DNA of 55,836 bases from an uncultured Clostridia bacterium. GTDB lineage: Bacteria; Bacillota; Clostridia; Oscillospirales; Ruminococcaceae. The notes below the pieces were generated by a model that was given only the letters and a program-made list of their open reading frames with translations, had not been told where the DNA came from and did no database searches. Positions 43,770 through 52,590 of the stretch are shown here, one piece after another; within the stretch, counting starts at the first letter, position 1, and each line of letters opens with the position of its first letter. The position numbers were made by a program, and so were the translations under genes. The stretch is taken from NCBI GenBank assembly GCA_946545645.1, contig CAMNNQ010000135.1, forward strand, positions 1 through 55,836, written 5' to 3'.

Positions 43770-44696
43770 ATGAATCTGACACATTTAAGATATATGGTAG
43801 AGGTGGAGAGGCACGGCTCGATCACAAAGGCTGCGGCTGCGCTTTATATGGGGCAGCCCAATCTTTCCAAAGCGATAAAGGAGCTGGAGCTGGAATTCGG
43901 TGTGCCGATATTCAAGCGCTCGGCGAAGGGTGTCGTTCCGACAGAGAAGGGCAAGGAGTTCCTTCTGCACGCTAAAGCGATACTCTTGCAGGTCGAGAAA
44001 ATGGAGGAGCTTACCCGTGAGGACGACCGCAAGAGCCTGGAATTCTCGCTGCTGCTGCCGAGAGCCAGCTATATCTCTCATGCCTTTACACTTTTTCTCA
44101 ACGAGGTCGGTGCGGTAGAGAAGATGAACATCAAGTTCAAGGAGACAAACTCGATGTCTGCGATCGATCTCGTTGCCGACTGCGAATACGATCTGGGGAT
44201 AATCCGCTATCCGATAAACTACGAGGCATTCTTCCTTTCCGCAGTTGAGGAAAAGGGTCTTAAAGCCAGAGAGATCTGGACATACGATTATGTCATACTG
44301 ATGAGTGCAAAGAGCCCGCTGGCAAGGCAGGTAGAGATCAGCGCATCTGTTCTCAACGACTATATCGAGATCCTTCACGGCGACAACACTGTTCCGAACA
44401 TCTCCCAGACCTTCCTGAAAAAGGACGCACAGCTCGGCTCCAGCAGGCGGCATATCTTTGTATATGAGCGGGGGAGCCAGTTCGACATTCTTTCGACTGT
44501 TCCGAACTCATATATGTGGGTCTCGCCCCTGCCGAGAGAGGTGCTCAGGCGCTACGGGCTGGTGCAGAAACGCTGCTCCGATCTTGTAAAGCGCAACCGC
44601 GATCTGCTGATACATCAGAGCAATTACCGTATTTCGCAGATCGAAAAGCTGTTCATCGACACTCTTGACGAGGTGCGTAAGAGCATAATCGTGTGA
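43770..44696 (+). CDS. LysR-family transcriptional regulator
   Basis: A 308-residue regulator with an N-terminal winged helix (MNLTHLRYMVEVERHGSITK, then AAAALYMGQPNLSKAI, GVPIFKR and TEKGKEFL) and a C-terminal effector-binding domain. The effector is unknown. ATG 43770 has GGAGGG 5 bases upstream; 13 in-frame codons before it have no site. It is alone: a promoter with a large inverted repeat in front, a terminator behind and no divergent partner gene. Confidence 0.92.
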   Translation: MNLTHLRYMVEVERHGSITKAAAALYMGQPNLSKAIKELELEFGVPIFKRSAKGVVPTEKGKEFLLHAKAILLQVEKMEELTREDDRKSLEFSLLLPRASYISHAFTLFLNEVGAVEKMNIKFKETNSMSAIDLVADCEYDLGIIRYPINYEAFFLSAVEEKGLKAREIWTYDYVILMSAKSPLARQVEISASVLNDYIEILHGDNTVPNISQTFLKKDAQLGSSRRHIFVYERGSQFDILSTVPNSYMWVSPLPREVLRRYGLVQKRCSDLVKRNRDLLIHQSNYRISQIEKLFIDTLDEVRKSIIV

Positions 44697-44743
44697 ATAT
44701 GCCCCGCCTGCACCGCAGAGCGGGGAAGTATAAAAAGATACAG

Positions 44744-44790
44744 AAAAAACCGTATATCCTCCTGCAGCGGCAGAGAGAATATACGGTTTT
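44744..44790. terminator. dispersed GTATATCC hairpin, copy 6; bidirectional terminator
   Basis: AAAAAACCGTATATCCTCC and AATATACGGTTTT pair with one imperfection near the centre. It is located between the convergent LysR and pyrF genes. Confidence 0.85.
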
Positions 44791-44829
44791 AACATTATTG
44801 CTGTGATTTTTCTGAACGAAGGGCAGTCC

Positions 44830-45765
44830 TTACGGCAGAGCTATCTTCGGAAGGAAGGAGATGATGTCTTCTTTCATACGGATGACTTCTCTGCGGGCAG
44901 CCTTTGCAAAATCGTGAGGGTCACATTCCTCTTTCTTATAAGCGCACATAACTGCGCGGGAGGAATTGACTATCGCTCCGAGGCCGTTCTTATCAAAGCC
45001 CTTGGCGACACCTTCTGCTCCGCCGCCCTGTGCGCCGTAGCCCGGAACGAGGAAGAAGGTATGCGGGAGAGCTCTGCGCATCTCCGAGAGCTGCTCCGGA
45101 TATGTTGCGCCTATTACTGCGCCGACTCCGCTGTAGCCGAATCTGCCCATATCCTCCTGACCCCATTTTTCGCACATATCGCCCATAGCGGCATAGACTG
45201 TCCTGCCGTCCTCAAGAGAGAGGTCCTGCAATTCGCCGGAGGATTTGTTTGAGGTCTTGACCAGCACGAAGATACCCTTGTCATAGGTCTTGCATTTTTC
45301 AAGCAGTGGAGCGATGCCGTCGGTGCCGAGATAGCCGTTGACAGTAAGGGCATCGGCTCCGAAGGCGGGGATGCTTTCTCCGCAGACATCGGTAAATCCA
45401 AGGTGTGCTGTGGCATAGGCTTCCATAGTTGCGCCGATATCGTTGCGCTTGCCGTCGGTCATAACGAACATACCCTTGCTCTGAGCATATTCGATAGTGC
45501 GCTGGAGAGTTTTGACTCCCTCCCAGCCGTACATTTCGTAATATGCAGCCTGGGGCTTGATGGCCGGGCAGATATCGTGTATCTCGTCTATTATCTCCTT
45601 GTTGAATTCGAGTATTGCTTTGGCAGCGGCTTTAAGAGTCTTATCGTATTTCTTGACCTTTTTCTCGATGATATATTCGGGGACATATTCCAGCTTAGGG
45701 TCAAGGCCGACTACAGAGGGGTTCTGGGTCTTGACGATGTTTTCTATCAATCTGTCGAACGACAT
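44830..45765 (-). CDS. pyrF: orotidine-5'-phosphate decarboxylase
   Basis: Makes UMP from OMP, the last step of pyrimidine synthesis. The catalytic motif DGKRNDIGATMEAYA and the early VVGLDPKLEY are clear. At 311 residues it belongs to the longer class of OMP decarboxylases (about 270-310 residues). AAGGAGG precedes the start. It is last in the manA-pyrF unit, 30 bases after pyrC. Confidence 0.95.
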   Translation of the reverse strand: MSFDRLIENIVKTQNPSVVGLDPKLEYVPEYIIEKKVKKYDKTLKAAAKAILEFNKEIIDEIHDICPAIKPQAAYYEMYGWEGVKTLQRTIEYAQSKGMFVMTDGKRNDIGATMEAYATAHLGFTDVCGESIPAFGADALTVNGYLGTDGIAPLLEKCKTYDKGIFVLVKTSNKSSGELQDLSLEDGRTVYAAMGDMCEKWGQEDMGRFGYSGVGAVIGATYPEQLSEMRRALPHTFFLVPGYGAQGGGAEGVAKGFDKNGLGAIVNSSRAVMCAYKKEECDPHDFAKAARREVIRMKEDIISFLPKIALP

Positions 45766-45795
45766 TTTTATCCTCCTTATTATCCTGCGGGCTTA

Positions 45796-47070
45796 TCAAA
45801 GCTCGTAAACGATCTTGCCGCCGCAGAGAGTCATGATATTCCTGCCTCTGAGCTTTTCGCCCTTAAAGACAGTGTTCTTGCTTTTTGAATGGAGCTCGGC
45901 GGGGATGACCTCCCAGCGCAGCTCAGGGTCGAAGATACACATATCGGCCGGTTCTCCGATCTTTATGGAGACAGGCGCCAGGCCGAGTATCTTTCTCGGA
46001 TTTACCGACATCAGCTCGATCATCCTTGAAAGCGAGAGCTTTCCGGGATGATACAGGCGGGTAAGAGTGACTGCCAGAGAGGTCTCCAGCCCGACAACTC
46101 CGTTGGGAGCCGATTCAAAGACAGATTTCTCGTCTGCGGAATGGGGAGCGTGGTCGGTTATGATGCAGTCTATCGTCCCGTCGAGGACAGCTTCTTCGAT
46201 GGCCTGTCTGTCCCGCTCTGTTCTCAGCGGGGGAGACATACGGTAATCTGCGTCACGCGAGAGCAGCTTTTCATCGGTATAGGTAAAATAATGGGGAGCT
46301 GTCTCGCAGGTGACTTTTATTCCGTCCCGCTTGGCGGCGCGGATGATATTAACCGAGCCATAGGTCGAGACATGGCAGATATGCACTCTGGCGCCGCAGG
46401 AAGCGGCAAGAGCTATCTCTCTGGCGGTGATATAATCCTCGCTTGCTCTGTCCATACCGCGGACGCCCAGCTTTCTGGAGATCTCGCCCTTATTTATTAT
46501 GCCTCCGTTGATGATACGGAGATCCTCGCAATGGGAAGAGATGAGCATCCCGCTGTCGTTGGTCAGCTCAAGAGCTCGGCGCATGAGCTCGGCATTCTCG
46601 ACAGGTCTGCCGTCCTCGGAGAGGCCGCAGGCGCCGGCTTCCAGCAGAGCTTTCTGGTCGGTGAGCTCCTCGCCCTTCATGCCTTTTGTAACTGCGGCGA
46701 AGGGGAGGATATTTATCCCGGTCTGTCTGGCCTTGTCAATGACATATCTCACGCTTTCGGGGGAGTCGATGGGAGGCTTGGTGTTGGGCATACAGGCGGC
46801 GCCTGTAAAACCTCCGGCTTTAGCTGCTGCTGCACCGGTAAGTATATCCTCCTTATAGGTCTGCCCCGGGTCGCGGAAATGGACGTGCATATCAAAGAGA
46901 CCGGGAGCAGCGACGAGGCTTCCTTTGCCTTCGATGATCCTGTCGGCATAGACAGCAGACTTATTCTCAGAGATGCCGGAGATGATACCGTCGGTCACTG
47001 TGATATCAGTAATGCAGTCGAGCCCCTGAGAGGGGTCGACTGCACGGATGTTTTTGAAAAGGAGCTTCAT
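45796..47070 (-). CDS. pyrC: dihydroorotase
   Basis: A cytoplasmic zinc enzyme that cyclises carbamoyl aspartate to dihydroorotate. Zinc ligands sit in FDMHVHFRDPG, ISSHCED, VHICHVST and ITDHAPHSADEK. The 424 residues fit class I dihydroorotases. It begins 18 bases after a small membrane protein and precedes pyrF, so two pyrimidine steps are coupled at the end of this operon. Confidence 0.95.
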   Translation of the reverse strand: MKLLFKNIRAVDPSQGLDCITDITVTDGIISGISENKSAVYADRIIEGKGSLVAAPGLFDMHVHFRDPGQTYKEDILTGAAAAKAGGFTGAACMPNTKPPIDSPESVRYVIDKARQTGINILPFAAVTKGMKGEELTDQKALLEAGACGLSEDGRPVENAELMRRALELTNDSGMLISSHCEDLRIINGGIINKGEISRKLGVRGMDRASEDYITAREIALAASCGARVHICHVSTYGSVNIIRAAKRDGIKVTCETAPHYFTYTDEKLLSRDADYRMSPPLRTERDRQAIEEAVLDGTIDCIITDHAPHSADEKSVFESAPNGVVGLETSLAVTLTRLYHPGKLSLSRMIELMSVNPRKILGLAPVSIKIGEPADMCIFDPELRWEVIPAELHSKSKNTVFKGEKLRGRNIMTLCGGKIVYEL

Positions 47071-47088
47071 TTGTATCTCCGATCTGTA

Positions 47089-47640
47089 TTACTTGTTCTT
47101 TGCTTCAAAGTGCTTGCCGTGGGAATAGAGGTCAAGAGTCTTGGCAGGCATTACGGCTGTAAGCACAGTGCCTTCCTTCTTTCCGCCGAACTTAACGAGG
47201 AATGAGCACTTGGGAGCATCCTTGATCTCATAGGGCTTCTTATAGTCGATATCGTTATCCTTGAGGCCGGTATAGGTCATCTGAGCGAAGAAGAAGAGGT
47301 TCATGTAGTCCTTGAAGCCGTCCTGACGGTTCCAGGGGAAGATGAAGAGCTTGATCTGCTTGCTGGACTCATTGATCTTATAGAAGCCTTCAGCGATGAC
47401 TTCGTTAGCCTCATAAGTGCCGTCGTCCTTCATTGTGCAGTATTTGAAGTTACCGTTTTCATCGAGTTCGAGCCTGATCTTCTGTTCGAGATCGACCCAT
47501 GCGCCGGAAATGAGCAGACGGCTGTCGCTCTTGAGCTCGGTGTTCGGAGAGCTGAAAGCGTAGCTGCCGATCACGATACCGCAAACGACAAGAATGATGA
47601 AGAACAATACAAGAAACACCTGGAGTATTCTTTTTCCCAT
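47089..47640 (-). CDS. membrane-anchored protein of unknown function
   Basis: A 183-residue protein with one N-terminal hydrophobic helix (about residues 5-27) and an outer domain whose repeated short strands (GAWVDLEQKIRLELDENGNF) look like a lipocalin-like or beta-barrel fold. I do not recognise it. It is 42 bases after ilvD and 18 before pyrC, so it is part of the same transcript although it has no metabolic feature. Confidence 0.78.
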   Translation of the reverse strand: MGKRILQVFLVLFFIILVVCGIVIGSYAFSSPNTELKSDSRLLISGAWVDLEQKIRLELDENGNFKYCTMKDDGTYEANEVIAEGFYKINESSKQIKLFIFPWNRQDGFKDYMNLFFFAQMTYTGLKDNDIDYKKPYEIKDAPKCSFLVKFGGKKEGTVLTAVMPAKTLDLYSHGKHFEAKNK

Positions 47641-47682
47641 AATAGATTACCTCTTTCCGTAATTATCGTTATGAGCAGAAGC

Positions 47683-49350
47683 TCAGCCTTGCTTTAATAC
47701 AGCGCCTGTGTTGGCAGAAGTAACGAGTGAAGCATATCTTGCGAGATAGCCTGTGGTTATCCTGGGTTCACGCGGCTGCCACTTAGCCTTTCTTGCAGCC
47801 AGCTCCTCGTCGGAGACCTTGACGTTGATCGTGTTTGCGGGGATATCTATTGCTATGATATCGCCCTCTTCGATGAGCGCGATAGGTCCGCCTACTGCTG
47901 CTTCGGGAGAAACGTGCCCTATGGAGGCGCCTCTGGTAGCGCCGCTGAAGCGTCCGTCAGTGATGAGGGCTACGGAAGAGCCGAGTCCCATGCCGACGAT
48001 AGCGGAGGTCGGGTTGAGCATCTCTCTCATTCCGGGGCCTCCCTTGGGGCCTTCGTATCTGATAACGACAACATCTCCGGAAACGATCTTTCCGCTTCTT
48101 ATAGCGGCGATAGCGTCTTCCTCGCAGTCGAATACTCTTGCGGGGCCTTCATGCACCAGCATCTCGGGAGCGACAGCAGAGCGCTTTACTACGCAGCTAT
48201 CCGGCGCGATATTTCCTCTGAGGACGGCGATGCCTCCGGTCTTGGAATAAGGGTTGCTGAGCGGTCTGATGACCTCCGGGTCACGGTTGATGCAGCCCTT
48301 GATGTTTTCAGCGACTGTCTTTCCGGTGACTGTCATGCAGTCGGTATTGAGGATCCCGGCCTCAGCAAGCTCGTTCATAACTGCATAAACGCCGCCGGCT
48401 TCGTTCAGGTCTTCCATATATGTATGGCCTGCGGGAGCGAGGTGGCATACATTGGGAGTTCTGGATGAGATCTCGTTGGCGATATCAAGATTAAGGTCGA
48501 TACCGCACTCATGAGCGATAGCGGGGAGGTGGAGCATAGAATTGGTCGAGCAGCCAAGAGCCATATCGACAGTAAGGGCATTATGGAAAGCCTTTTCTGT
48601 CATGATATCTCTCGGGCGGATATTCTTTCTGTAAAGCTCCATGACCTGCATACCTGCGTGCTTGGCCAGCTTTATTCTTTCGGAATATACAGCGGGGATA
48701 GTGCCGTTGCCGCGAAGTCCCATTCCAAGGACCTCGGTAAGGCAGTTCATGGAATTTGCGGTATACATACCGGAGCAGGAGCCGCAGGTCGGGCAGACCT
48801 TGTTCTCGAATTCCTTGACATCCTCAGCGGTCATCTTGCCCGCATCGAAGGAGCCGACGGCCTCAAACATACTTGAGAGCGATCTCTTCTCGCCCTTAAC
48901 GTGCCCAGCCAGCATAGGGCCGCCGGAGACGAATACTGTCGGTACATTGACTCTTGCCGCAGCCATAAGCAGTCCGGGGACATTCTTATCGCAGTTGGGG
49001 ATCATAACGAGGGCGTCAAAGTGGTGTGCCAGCGCCATGCACTCTGTCGAATCAGCGATAAGGTCACGGGTAACGAGGGAATACTTCATTCCCTGATGCC
49101 CCATAGCGATACCGTCGCAGACAGCGATAGCGGGGAACACGACGGGAGTTCCGCCTGCCATAGCGACACCCAGCTTTACAGCCTCGACCAGCTTGTCGAT
49201 ATTCATGTGACCGGGGACGATCTCGTTATAGCTGGAGACGATACCGACCAGCGGGCGCTCCATTTCTTCGGCTGTGATGCCCAGCGCATTGAAAAGCGAT
49301 CTCTGCGGCGCTTTGTCTACGCCTTCGCAGAAGTAGTTTTGTTCTGCCAT
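47683..49350 (-). CDS. ilvD: dihydroxy-acid dehydratase
   Basis: Fe-S enzyme of valine, isoleucine, leucine and pantothenate synthesis that dehydrates dihydroxyacids to 2-oxoacids. Cluster cysteines are in [13 protein letters not shown] and [19 protein letters not shown], and GCSTNSMLH and the C-terminal GRFSGATRG are conserved. 555 residues is standard. No other branched-chain gene is adjacent, which is unusual; it lies between a glucokinase gene and a small membrane protein. Confidence 0.96.
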   Translation of the reverse strand: MAEQNYFCEGVDKAPQRSLFNALGITAEEMERPLVGIVSSYNEIVPGHMNIDKLVEAVKLGVAMAGGTPVVFPAIAVCDGIAMGHQGMKYSLVTRDLIADSTECMALAHHFDALVMIPNCDKNVPGLLMAAARVNVPTVFVSGGPMLAGHVKGEKRSLSSMFEAVGSFDAGKMTAEDVKEFENKVCPTCGSCSGMYTANSMNCLTEVLGMGLRGNGTIPAVYSERIKLAKHAGMQVMELYRKNIRPRDIMTEKAFHNALTVDMALGCSTNSMLHLPAIAHECGIDLNLDIANEISSRTPNVCHLAPAGHTYMEDLNEAGGVYAVMNELAEAGILNTDCMTVTGKTVAENIKGCINRDPEVIRPLSNPYSKTGGIAVLRGNIAPDSCVVKRSAVAPEMLVHEGPARVFDCEEDAIAAIRSGKIVSGDVVVIRYEGPKGGPGMREMLNPTSAIVGMGLGSSVALITDGRFSGATRGASIGHVSPEAAVGGPIALIEEGDIIAIDIPANTINVKVSDEELAARKAKWQPREPRITTGYLARYASLVTSANTGAVLKQG

Positions 49351-49382
49351 TTTTATTTACCTCCAAAAACGATTTGAATTGT

Positions 49383-50339
49383 TTACTGATGCGAGAGCCC
49401 CAAAAACGCAGCGCCGATGATACCGGCATCGTTGCCCAGCTTGGCGATGACTATCTCTGTGTTCTTGGCGGAATTCTTGGTATATACTTCCTTAGCGACA
49501 AGCTCTCTGAGGGGGAGCAGCAGCGGGTCGCCCTCATTGCAGACGCCGCCTCCGATGCAGAGGATATCGGGCTGGAAGATATTTATGGTATTGGTTATCC
49601 CGCAGGCGAGATACCTTATATATTTATCAACAACTTCTTTTCCGGCCTTGTCTCCGGCGCGCATGGCGTTGAAGGCTGTCCTGGCGGATACTTTGCCCTC
49701 TTCATCGTTCATTTTCCACATAACGGAGCTCTTGTCTGCCAGCATAGCGTCTCTTGTCATCCTTACCAGGCCGGTAGCCGATGAGAAGACTTCAAAGCAT
49801 CCCTTTCTGCCGCAGGTACACTCGGGGCCGTTTGGGTCGATGACGGTATGTCCGATCTCGGCGCCTGCGAAATTGAAGCCGGAATAGATCTTTTTATTGA
49901 TAATTATGCCTCCGCCGACGCCTGTCCCGAGGGTGATGCAGACAGCGTCATTGGCGCCCTTTGCAGCGCCCGCGACGAATTCGCCGTAAGCTGCGGCGTT
50001 AGCGTCGTTCTCGACGAAGCAGGGCTTGTTGATCTTCTCCTTCATGAGCTTGACGACAGGGAAGTTCAGGAAGCCAAGGTTGTTGGAATACTCGATTATA
50101 CCTGTCTCGCTGTTGGCTGTTCCGGGAGTGCCGATGCCGACAGACTCGATCTGGTCGATGGTGAGCCCGGCCTTCTCGACAGCCTCCAGAGCCACCTTTG
50201 CCATATCCGCGCAGATATCCTCTGCGGGGCGGGGCAGATTTGTCTTGCAGGAGGTCTTAGCGACGATCTCGAAATCCTCGCTGACTACTCCCGCCTTGAT
50301 GTTTGTTCCTCCAAGGTCGATTCCGATGTAATACTTCAT
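49383..50339 (-). CDS. glcK: ROK-family glucokinase
   Basis: Phosphorylates glucose to glucose-6-phosphate. GIDLGGTNIKAGVV is the ATP-binding phosphate-1 motif, VENDANAAAYGEF contains the catalytic Asp, and CTCGRKGCFE is the ROK zinc motif. Start ATG 50339 is preferred, with GGAG 8 bases upstream; ATG 50345 lies 2 bases from it. It follows manA by 52 bases, forming a hexose-phosphate entry pair. Confidence 0.92.
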   Translation of the reverse strand: MKYYIGIDLGGTNIKAGVVSEDFEIVAKTSCKTNLPRPAEDICADMAKVALEAVEKAGLTIDQIESVGIGTPGTANSETGIIEYSNNLGFLNFPVVKLMKEKINKPCFVENDANAAAYGEFVAGAAKGANDAVCITLGTGVGGGIIINKKIYSGFNFAGAEIGHTVIDPNGPECTCGRKGCFEVFSSATGLVRMTRDAMLADKSSVMWKMNDEEGKVSARTAFNAMRAGDKAGKEVVDKYIRYLACGITNTINIFQPDILCIGGGVCNEGDPLLLPLRELVAKEVYTKNSAKNTEIVIAKLGNDAGIIGAAFLGLSHQ

Positions 50340-50391
50340 TTCCATTTCTCCAATTACTGTATTTTCTTCCGCCTGAGCGGAGCTGATCTTT

Positions 50392-51351
50392 TCAGTCTAT
50401 CTTTGTCAGGACAGCCTTGCACTTGCCTTCTACAGTAAAGCTGCCTGTTCCTGCTGCTGCGAAGATGCTGTCACCCTTTTTGAAGCTGAGGGTCTCTCCG
50501 CTGCTTTTGATCTCTCCCTCTCCTTCGAGGATGAGCAGATCTGCGAAGCTGCTGCTGTCAGCGGTAAGCTCCGCCTTGTTTTCGATCTCGAGAGCGTATG
50601 TAGTAAAATACTCGCATTTTGCCAGCAGCTTTGAGGTATAGCCCTCGAAGCTCTCGACAGGTGTATCGGGATAGTGCTTAGCCGGGCGCAGGGCAGTTAC
50701 GTCCTTTGCCTTTTCGACGTGCAGCTCTCTCGGCTTGCCGTCCTTGCCGACTCTGCCGTAGTCATAGATACGGTATGTTGTATTGGAATTCTGCTGTATC
50801 TCGGCGATAAGAATGCCCTTGCCTATGGCATGGAGCGTCCCTGCTTCAATAAAGAAGACATCGCCTTTATGGACAGGTACATTGTTGGTCACTTCCAGCA
50901 GGGTGTTATCTGCGATCCTGCGGGCGAACTCTTCTTTTGAGATCTCATGCTTGAAGCCGTAGAGCAGCTCGGCGCCCTCGTCGCAATCGACGACATACCA
51001 CATCTCGGTCTTGCCGTATTCTCCCTCGACGCGCTGGGCGTATTCGTTATCAGGGTGTACCTGAACAGAGAGGTTATCCCGGGCGTCGATGAGTTTTATA
51101 AGGATCGGGAAGGCCTCGAATCTTTCGCAGTTGGATCCGAGGATAGCTTTTCCGTGTTTTTCGATATATTGTGCAAGGGTAAGGCCCTTATCCTCGCCGG
51201 AATCCACTACCGAGGGGCCGTCTTTATGGCAGGAGAGCTCCCAGCTTTCCGCGACGCGGTCGAAGCTGCAATCCTTGCCGAAATCGTCTCTGAGTCTTGT
51301 CCCTCCCCAGATATAATCCTTAAAGGCGGGTGCCAGTTTAACAAGTCCCAT
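50392..51351 (-). CDS. manA: mannose-6-phosphate isomerase, class I
   Basis: Interconverts mannose-6-phosphate and fructose-6-phosphate. The zinc-binding segments LSVQVHPDNEYA and FFIEAGTLHAIGKG and the DYIWGGTRLRDDFG start are typical of the short Firmicutes type (319 residues). It is the first gene of a unit that continues through glcK, ilvD, an unknown gene, pyrC and pyrF. GGAGG lies 6 bases before the start. Confidence 0.95.
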   Translation of the reverse strand: MGLVKLAPAFKDYIWGGTRLRDDFGKDCSFDRVAESWELSCHKDGPSVVDSGEDKGLTLAQYIEKHGKAILGSNCERFEAFPILIKLIDARDNLSVQVHPDNEYAQRVEGEYGKTEMWYVVDCDEGAELLYGFKHEISKEEFARRIADNTLLEVTNNVPVHKGDVFFIEAGTLHAIGKGILIAEIQQNSNTTYRIYDYGRVGKDGKPRELHVEKAKDVTALRPAKHYPDTPVESFEGYTSKLLAKCEYFTTYALEIENKAELTADSSSFADLLILEGEGEIKSSGETLSFKKGDSIFAAAGTGSFTVEGKCKAVLTKID

Positions 51352-51386
51352 ATTATTCCTCCTGACATACTTAGTCCATCTTAAAT

Positions 51387-51416
51387 ATTATATCACACTC
51401 TGCACATATATGTCAA
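51387..51416 (-). promoter_or_regulatory. promoter of the manA-pyrF unit
   Basis: On the minus strand TTGACA (51411-51416) and TATAAT (51387-51392) with an 18-base spacer. No other clear promoter was found in the gaps further along this unit. Confidence 0.82.
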
Positions 51417-51491
51417 TAAAAACAAATGCTTTCTGTCAAAAAAAATTACAAAGAGACCGGCGGGGCTCTTCTGCCTTGCAGCGCATAGGGA

Positions 51492-51533
51492 AAAGCGGCT
51501 CCAAAGGCTTTTCTGCCTTCGGAGCCGCTCTTT
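51492..51533 (-). terminator. terminator of the AraC gene
   Basis: AGCGGCTCC (51494-51502) and GGAGCCGCT (51521-51529) pair perfectly and an inner AAGGC...GCCTT extends the stem. On the minus strand TTTT follows. It lies 28 bases after the AraC stop. Confidence 0.8.
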
Positions 51534-51560
51534 AACGCTGATATCCTGTTATGCCTGCCC

Positions 51561-52394
51561 TCAGAGCTTTCTCAGGGGGATCCAGATAAAGCTCTCTGTG
51601 TCTGCCGGGTCTTCGGCAGGCGGTGAATAGACCTCGACAGAGTAGCTGCCTGCCGGTTCATAGCCGGTGAGAGAGGGCAGCCATTCCGAGAAGATCTGGG
51701 TATTGACCTTTTGCAGACTCTCGGGGAGAGACCCTCTGCATCTGAACTCAGCCCAGAGCCCTCCGGGGATCTGACAGGTCTCGCAGCCCTCGGGAATGTC
51801 TTCCAAAGGGGAGTAAAGATCCGCTATCCAGTAATCGAAATCTTTGCCTTCTGAGTCGATGCAGACTCCGAATACACCCTTCAGGCCTTTCATATCCTGA
51901 GCCCATTCGCCCCAGAACCTGGGTATTTCCTGATAAGAAGTCTCGGAGTTGAATTTTCTTCTGATCCCCATAACGGTAAAGGGTGCCTTTTCGACGATAC
52001 GGTAATCAAGCATATTTCCGCCCTCCAATGATATTTTGATGTGCAGCGGTGCGAATGAGCGAAGCATCGCTCCCGGGTCATGCGCCTGAGAAGGGCTTAT
52101 CCCGTGGAAGCGCTGGAATGCTTTTGCAAAGCTGTCCGGGGAATCATAGCCGTATTTTACTGCCGCATCTATGACTTTGATATCCGATGCTGCCAGCTCC
52201 TGTGCCGCCGCTGTCATCCTGCGCGCACGGATGTATTCGCCGACGGTCATCCCGCAAAGCGCCCCGAAGATGCGCTGGAAGTAATAGGGCGAAAGGGCAG
52301 CGATCTCCGCGATCTTCCCGATATCCAGCTCTTCTGTAAGGTTTTGCTCGATGTAGTCAACAGACCGTTGGAACCCTTCGATCCAGCCCTGCAT
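51561..52394 (-). CDS. AraC-family regulator with GyrI-like effector-binding domain
   Basis: A 277-residue regulator with the opposite order to AraC itself: two helix-turn-helix motifs come first (residues about 1-105, with IGKIAEIAALSPYYFQRIF and GYDSPDSFAKAFQRFHG), then a GyrI-like ligand domain (about 120-277). Related proteins often bind drugs or cationic compounds. ATG 52394 has AAGGAG 8 bases upstream; the frame continues 62 codons upstream through a promoter-like region. It has no obvious target gene next to it. Confidence 0.92.
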   Translation of the reverse strand: MQGWIEGFQRSVDYIEQNLTEELDIGKIAEIAALSPYYFQRIFGALCGMTVGEYIRARRMTAAAQELAASDIKVIDAAVKYGYDSPDSFAKAFQRFHGISPSQAHDPGAMLRSFAPLHIKISLEGGNMLDYRIVEKAPFTVMGIRRKFNSETSYQEIPRFWGEWAQDMKGLKGVFGVCIDSEGKDFDYWIADLYSPLEDIPEGCETCQIPGGLWAEFRCRGSLPESLQKVNTQIFSEWLPSLTGYEPAGSYSVEVYSPPAEDPADTESFIWIPLRKL

Positions 52395-52537
52395 AGCAGC
52401 CACTCCTTTCCGCTGTGTTATCAGTATACCATACCCTCCCGGGGCTTTCCCGACTTTCTGTGCACTCTTGTTCCGGAATATGATCTCCGCCGGGCAAGCC
52501 TGCCTGTTATTTCCATTATAATACTTTTCAGGGAAAA

Positions 52538-52568
52538 AGCAACCCCTGCAAGTTTGAACCTGCAGGGG
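52538..52568 (-). terminator. terminator of the zinc-ribbon/SH3 operon
   Basis: CCCCTGCA (52543-52550) and TGCAGGGG (52561-52568) form a stem, followed on the minus strand by TTGCTTTTTCCC. It lies 23 bases after the stop of the zinc-ribbon/SH3 gene. Confidence 0.78.
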
Positions 52569-52590
52569 TATCTGATCCATACCAAATTTT

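Noticed and set aside
45815-47205. Long plus-strand frames opposite pyrC
   Set aside because: Shadows of pyrC and its neighbour; no ribosome binding sites or recognisable domains.
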